DNA of 8,938 bases from an uncultured Bacteroidota bacterium. Lineage in GTDB: Bacteria; Bacteroidota; Bacteroidia; Chitinophagales; Chitinophagaceae. This document shows, piece by piece, positions 6,412-8,938 of this stretch. The stretch covers positions 1 through 8,938 of the forward strand of contig CAMLGP010000074.1 in NCBI GenBank assembly GCA_946479535.1, read 5' to 3'. The notes under the pieces were generated by a model. That model made no database searches and was not told the DNA's origin. It saw only the letters and a list, made by a program, of their open reading frames with translations. Each line of letters begins with the position of its first letter. Position 1 is the stretch's first letter. The translations under genes and the position numbers were made by a program.

Positions 6412-7047
6412 ATGCCAACCCTTCAAACACCATCCCCTACAGACAAGGCAGAGTACCAATTAGCGCTAGATAGCGCAATCGGCTATCTCTCCTATTTCAG
6501 CCCCATGAGTGATGAATGTATTGCCTATCTTAAAAAGCATTCTTTTGAACGACGCCTGAATAAAGGCGATCTATTGCACCAGGCAGGAATTTTATGTCCT
6601 TATTCTTATTTTGTTATAAAAGGAGTTTTGCGTGGTTATATCAATGATGCCAGTAACCAGGTTACTACATGGATCACTGCAGAAAACCAGATATTTTCTT
6701 CGGTGCGTGGGTTTGTGTTACAACTGCCAACGGTAGAGACTATAGAAGCACTTGAAGAATGCTATATTCTTGGAATGCACCATTCAAATCTGGAATATGC
6801 TTATGACAATTTCCCGGAATTCAATATAGTGGGAAGAAAGGTAGCTGAGTATTATTATATCTATGCAGAGGACCGGGCTTTATTATCACGCTTAAGCAAA
6901 CCTGTTGACAGATATAATTATTTCATGGTGAAGAATAGCACCATGTTCAGGCGAATCCCTCATTCCTATATCACGTCTTACCTTGATATGTCATTGGAAA
7001 CGCTGAACAGCATTATGGAAGAGCAGACGAATAAGAAAAATAAATAA
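6412..7047 (+). CDS. Crp/Fnr-family regulator with atypical recognition helix
   Basis: The 211-aa protein has a cyclic-nucleotide-binding-type jelly roll (about 25-135: LSYFSPMSDECIAYLKKH, RLNKGDLLHQAG, YFVIKGVLRGY, SSVRGF) and a helical linker (AEYYYIYAEDRALLSRL, 145-161). The C-terminal helix-turn-helix is RIPHSYITSYLDMSLETLNSI (181-201). This is the layout of short Bacteroidota Crp/Fnr proteins. The cAMP-type phosphate cassette is not conserved (PTVETIEALE where RxA would sit), and there are no Fnr-type iron-sulfur cysteines, so the ligand is unknown. The recognition helix usually ends ETLSRIRK; here it is ETLNSIMEE, losing the arginines that normally contact DNA. About 20 extra residues precede the usual start, but the ATG at 6412 is the first in frame. 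Being 29 bp behind the cytochrome gene suggests co-transcription, possibly as its regulator. Confidence 0.8.
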   Translation: MPTLQTPSPTDKAEYQLALDSAIGYLSYFSPMSDECIAYLKKHSFERRLNKGDLLHQAGILCPYSYFVIKGVLRGYINDASNQVTTWITAENQIFSSVRGFVLQLPTVETIEALEECYILGMHHSNLEYAYDNFPEFNIVGRKVAEYYYIYAEDRALLSRLSKPVDRYNYFMVKNSTMFRRIPHSYITSYLDMSLETLNSIMEEQTNKKNK

Positions 7048-7064
7048 GGGGGAATAGATCCCCC
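7048..7064 (-). terminator. G5/C5 hairpin terminator between convergent genes
   Basis: GGGGGA (7048-7053) pairs perfectly with TCCCCC (7059-7064) around a 5-base loop, right after the TAA of the Crp-like gene and 17 bases beyond the stop of the minus-strand four-TM gene. In the minus-strand direction it is followed by TTATTTATTTTTCTTATT (the complement of 7030-7047), a good U-rich tail. In the plus direction the tail is weak (aaattcgtt). It probably terminates the minus-strand genes and may act in both directions. Confidence 0.65.
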
Positions 7065-7081
7065 AAATTCGTTAAATCGCC

Positions 7082-7501
7082 TTAATGGAAAACATTAACG
7101 GCAACTACTACAATTGCAAGGGCTACGATCAGCGTCAATTTCCCAAGTATCGCTATTTTCTTAAACTGATTTTCTGCGTCACCATTTTTTGCCTTTTTAC
7201 TTGCAACACTGATCAGGCTAATTAATATAATAAGAACCAGTACAAGGCCCAATTTGGTCATTAACAGGGGCATGGATGAAAGGGACTTCCAGTAAGGAGT
7301 GATCATATAAAAACCGGAAATGAGCAATAACGCAATCCCTGTATGACCCATATAACTTAATACGAGTGTATTTAACCGGAATTTGATTGCTTCATCTTTT
7401 GACATTTTTGCAGCAGCAGCGCCTAAAAACGCATTACCGAAACCGGTCCCCAAACCCATGGCAAGGCCAATAAAGTGTAAAATGAGCATTGTTTCCCTCA
7501 T
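7082..7501 (-). CDS. Small four-TM integral membrane protein of uncertain family
   Basis: The 139-aa protein has four hydrophobic segments (about residues 5-28, 45-67, 78-98 and 116-136), with short positively charged connections (KMSKDEAIKFR, SKKAKNGDAENQFKK). The start HFIGLAMGLGTGFGNAFLG is glycine-rich and resembles the first helix of small DUF2269/CopD-like membrane proteins, but I cannot assign a family with confidence. Histidines near the N-terminus (His9), in TM2 (His53) and at the C-terminus (His139) could bind metal or haem; this is speculation. It is the last gene of the right-hand minus-strand group, 79 bp after the cupin gene, and ends at the G5/C5 hairpin. ATG 7501 (MRETM) is used; the Met four codons later is an equally possible start. 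Confidence 0.7.
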   Translation of the reverse strand: MRETMLILHFIGLAMGLGTGFGNAFLGAAAAKMSKDEAIKFRLNTLVLSYMGHTGIALLLISGFYMITPYWKSLSSMPLLMTKLGLVLVLIILISLISVASKKAKNGDAENQFKKIAILGKLTLIVALAIVVVAVNVFH

Positions 7502-7580
7502 AATTGTTGGTTTTGATTTTAAGAATTCTAATTGAATTGAAAATAACTTAGTCTCCGGGGGCTAAAGTATAAAACAGGGC

Positions 7581-8135
7581 TTAGAATTTCAAGGGTGGGC
7601 CAACAACTTTCATTCCATGAGTTTCAAATAATCCTTTCATGGCTTTCTCCATGTTATCGGGAATGCCTTTAGTGACTTCCCCCATTTTTTTAAAAAAGTC
7701 TTCCATTGAACCTGCTGGCTGAAAAAGAACCAGCATTTGACCTTCTCCTTCACTTGTCATGGCAAATGCATGAGGAATGGTTCGCGGGGCAAATGCAGAA
7801 TCTCCGGCAGAAAGTTTGAAGGTTTCGTCACCAACCATAACAATGAATTCACCTTTCATGATATAGAACCATTCATCCTGGTTGTGATGAAGATGAACGG
7901 CAGGGCCGCCTTTTTCATGACGAACCGTATCATAAATCAGCAAATCACCATCAGTGTCTTTGGAAGAGACTTTAAGATCAAATTTTCCGCCCATGATCAG
8001 TAGTTCTTCCTGGTAACGGTCTTTGTTGGCGGCAACCTTAAAACCTTTTAAGGGTCGCTCGTTTGAAGAACTATTGGCATTAGCTGCTAACACAGAGGCT
8101 AAAAGTGGAAATTGAAGGAATAACCGGCGTTTCAT
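7581..8135 (-). CDS. Exported cupin-domain protein with Tat-like leader
   Basis: The 184-aa protein starts MKRRLFLQFPLLASVLAANA, a leader with the twin-arginine pattern RRxFLx and a short hydrophobic core ending A-N-A at residue 20. The remainder is a single cupin. Motif 1 is HLHHNQDEWFYIMKGEF with metal-ligand candidates His81, His83 and Glu88. Motif 2 is AGDSAFAPRTIPHAF with His122 as the fourth ligand. A helical C-terminal tail (about 143-175) follows. The spacing agrees with quercetinase-like and related small cupins. A Tat leader fits a protein that folds around a metal before export. The substrate is unknown; dioxygenase, isomerase and sugar-binding roles are all open. It lies between the DUF1080 gene (81 bp) and the four-TM gene (79 bp), all on the minus strand, so a shared transcript is plausible. 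The start is supported by the leader and an upstream AAAAAG. Confidence 0.8.
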   Translation of the reverse strand: MKRRLFLQFPLLASVLAANANSSSNERPLKGFKVAANKDRYQEELLIMGGKFDLKVSSKDTDGDLLIYDTVRHEKGGPAVHLHHNQDEWFYIMKGEFIVMVGDETFKLSAGDSAFAPRTIPHAFAMTSEGEGQMLVLFQPAGSMEDFFKKMGEVTKGIPDNMEKAMKGLFETHGMKVVGPPLKF

Positions 8136-8216
8136 GCTTTTTAGTTTTGATTGGTAATTGCAGGAAGATAGAGATATTCAGTCCGGTGTTCTCCACAATT
8201 GAGCTAATAACAGGTA

Positions 8217-8846
8217 CTAGAGAGGTTTTACCATTACCTGCTTATAATATACTTTGCTATTTGGGTCATGCCCCTGCAGTGCAAAGGTGCCGCTTGAAAG
8301 ATGCTTTTCCTTTCTTCCCTCCAGATTTTCAACTCCATCAGGTTCAGTATAATCTACTACTGTCTTATCATTGATCTTGATGGTTATTCTTTTATCCCTG
8401 ACAATAATTGTTTCGGTATACCATTCATAGTCTTTTACATAAACTTCTTTTACATCTTCTACTGCATATAGGCTTCCGGTCCTTCTCCAGTCAGTATGTG
8501 AATTGTTTACCTGTACTTCATATCCTTTGGATGGCCAGCCGGTCTCCTGATAACCGGTATGAATGAAAATACCAGAATTGGAACCGGGTGTTGTCATTAC
8601 CAAAGCCTTAAATTCAAAATTTTTAAAATTATGTTTCATTACATCGCCTTCATAAAAGAGATGGGCCCGGGGGCCGTTTACAATGATCATCCCGCTATCT
8701 ACCCTGAAGGTGGCTGGGTTTTCGGAAGCTTTCCAGTTATTGAGCGTTTTGCCATCAAAAAGGGAGATCCACCCATTCTGGCTATTTGCTTTCTTCAGGG
8801 ACAAACAACTCAGAAAAAGAAAGCAAATGATTTGCAACCTGTTCAT
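8217..8846 (-). CDS. Secreted DUF1080 / 3-keto-disaccharide hydrolase family protein
   Basis: I place the start at ATG 8846, not at the upstream ATG 8921. The resulting 209-aa product begins MNRLQIICFLFLSCLSLKKANS, a proper signal peptide with cleavage likely after S22; the longer reading adds 25 polar residues in front of it. Family hallmarks are GWISLFDGKTLNNWKAS (25-41), the SNSGIFIHTGYQE region (89-101), GYEVQVNNSHTDWRRTGSLY (108-127) with Glu110, and the terminal LQGHDPNSKVYY motif (190-201). The fold in this family is a concanavalin-like jelly roll. Members have been linked to hydrolysis of 3-keto-glycosides made by sugar oxidoreductases, but none of those oxidoreductases is visible here. 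Length is near the lower end for single-domain members and no domain appears missing. It is the first gene of the minus-strand group with the cupin. Confidence 0.85.
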   Translation of the reverse strand: MNRLQIICFLFLSCLSLKKANSQNGWISLFDGKTLNNWKASENPATFRVDSGMIIVNGPRAHLFYEGDVMKHNFKNFEFKALVMTTPGSNSGIFIHTGYQETGWPSKGYEVQVNNSHTDWRRTGSLYAVEDVKEVYVKDYEWYTETIIVRDKRITIKINDKTVVDYTEPDGVENLEGRKEKHLSSGTFALQGHDPNSKVYYKQVMVKPL

Positions 8847-8938
8847 AAACTTATTTTCATTAAATATAATACTGTTTCGAGTTTTTGTAGTGCGAATTTT
8901 ATCAAAGGCCTTCCTGACCACTCTATTTAGTTACCAGT
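8847..8938. other. Probable leader/intergenic region upstream of the DUF1080 gene
   Basis: This AT-rich stretch precedes the chosen DUF1080 start. It contains TATATTTA on the minus strand (+ strand 8861-8868), one mismatch from TAnnTTTG, but no well-placed -33 element. The last bases would read ACT GGT AAC TAA on the minus strand and could be the tail of another gene, which cannot be judged from so little sequence. Confidence 0.25.

Noticed and set aside
6412..7047. Frameshift as the cause of the odd C-terminus of the Crp-like protein
   Set aside because: Helix-turn-helix similarity continues in the same frame through ETLNSI, and the stop comes where the family normally ends, so divergence is more likely than a frameshift.
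8105..8374. 89-codon plus-strand ORF across the cupin/DUF1080 junction
   Set aside because: It spans two real minus-strand genes and the gap between them, with no supporting motif.
8559..8930. 123-codon plus-strand ORF opposite the DUF1080 gene
   Set aside because: It is antisense to a well-supported DUF1080 gene and its product looks like no family.
1..8938. CRISPR array, tRNA, insertion sequence or phage element
   Set aside because: No regularly spaced repeats, no tRNA-like cloverleaf, no transposase or integrase coding sequence and no paired terminal repeats were seen when reading both strands by eye.

Overview
The window looks like a piece of a Bacteroidota chromosome, most likely a Chitinophagaceae-type or related soil/freshwater lineage. 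The base composition is AT-leaning. Most start codons lack a strong Shine-Dalgarno sequence, there are two matches close to the Bacteroidota TTG...TAnnTTTG promoter, and the protein families are typical of that phylum: a secreted NGNTLIS-type beta-propeller, DUF1080, a short Crp/Fnr regulator, and DoxX-like and DUF2071 proteins. There are no rRNA, tRNA, CRISPR, phage or transposase features. Taxonomy is inferred from these signs only.

Left block (1-1349, minus strand): three tightly packed genes read right to left. They are a DoxX-like membrane protein, a DUF2071 protein 15 bp downstream, and the first 77 codons of a two-TM membrane protein. The last overlaps the DUF2071 gene by 34 bp, runs off the window edge and probably belongs to a membrane-anchored methyltransferase. 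This is very likely one transcription unit.

Middle block (1493-7047, mostly plus strand): first a secreted beta-propeller protein, then a small minus-strand gene (74 aa) facing it, with a perfect hairpin spanning both stop codons. After these come a secreted GH5/cellulase-like glycosidase with both catalytic glutamates, an exported octaheme c-type cytochrome with C-terminal HEAT-like and TPR repeats, and a Crp/Fnr-like regulator whose recognition helix has lost its usual arginines. The last three are co-oriented with gaps of 70 and 29 bp and may be co-transcribed.

Right block (7082-8846, minus strand): a DUF1080 (3-keto-disaccharide hydrolase family) secreted protein, a cupin with a Tat-like leader, and a small four-TM protein, spaced about 80 bp apart. 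A G5/C5 hairpin at 7048-7064 separates this block from the regulator and has a U-rich tail in the minus-strand direction.

Functionally the window mixes envelope or periplasmic carbohydrate processing (GH5-like, DUF1080, possibly the cupin and propeller) with envelope electron transfer (octaheme cytochrome). No complete defence, mobile or biosynthetic system is visible. The most notable items are the octaheme-HEAT-TPR protein next to an atypical Crp-like regulator, the DoxX/DUF2071/membrane-protein unit, and a possible 50-codon ORF whose stop overlaps the glycosidase start.
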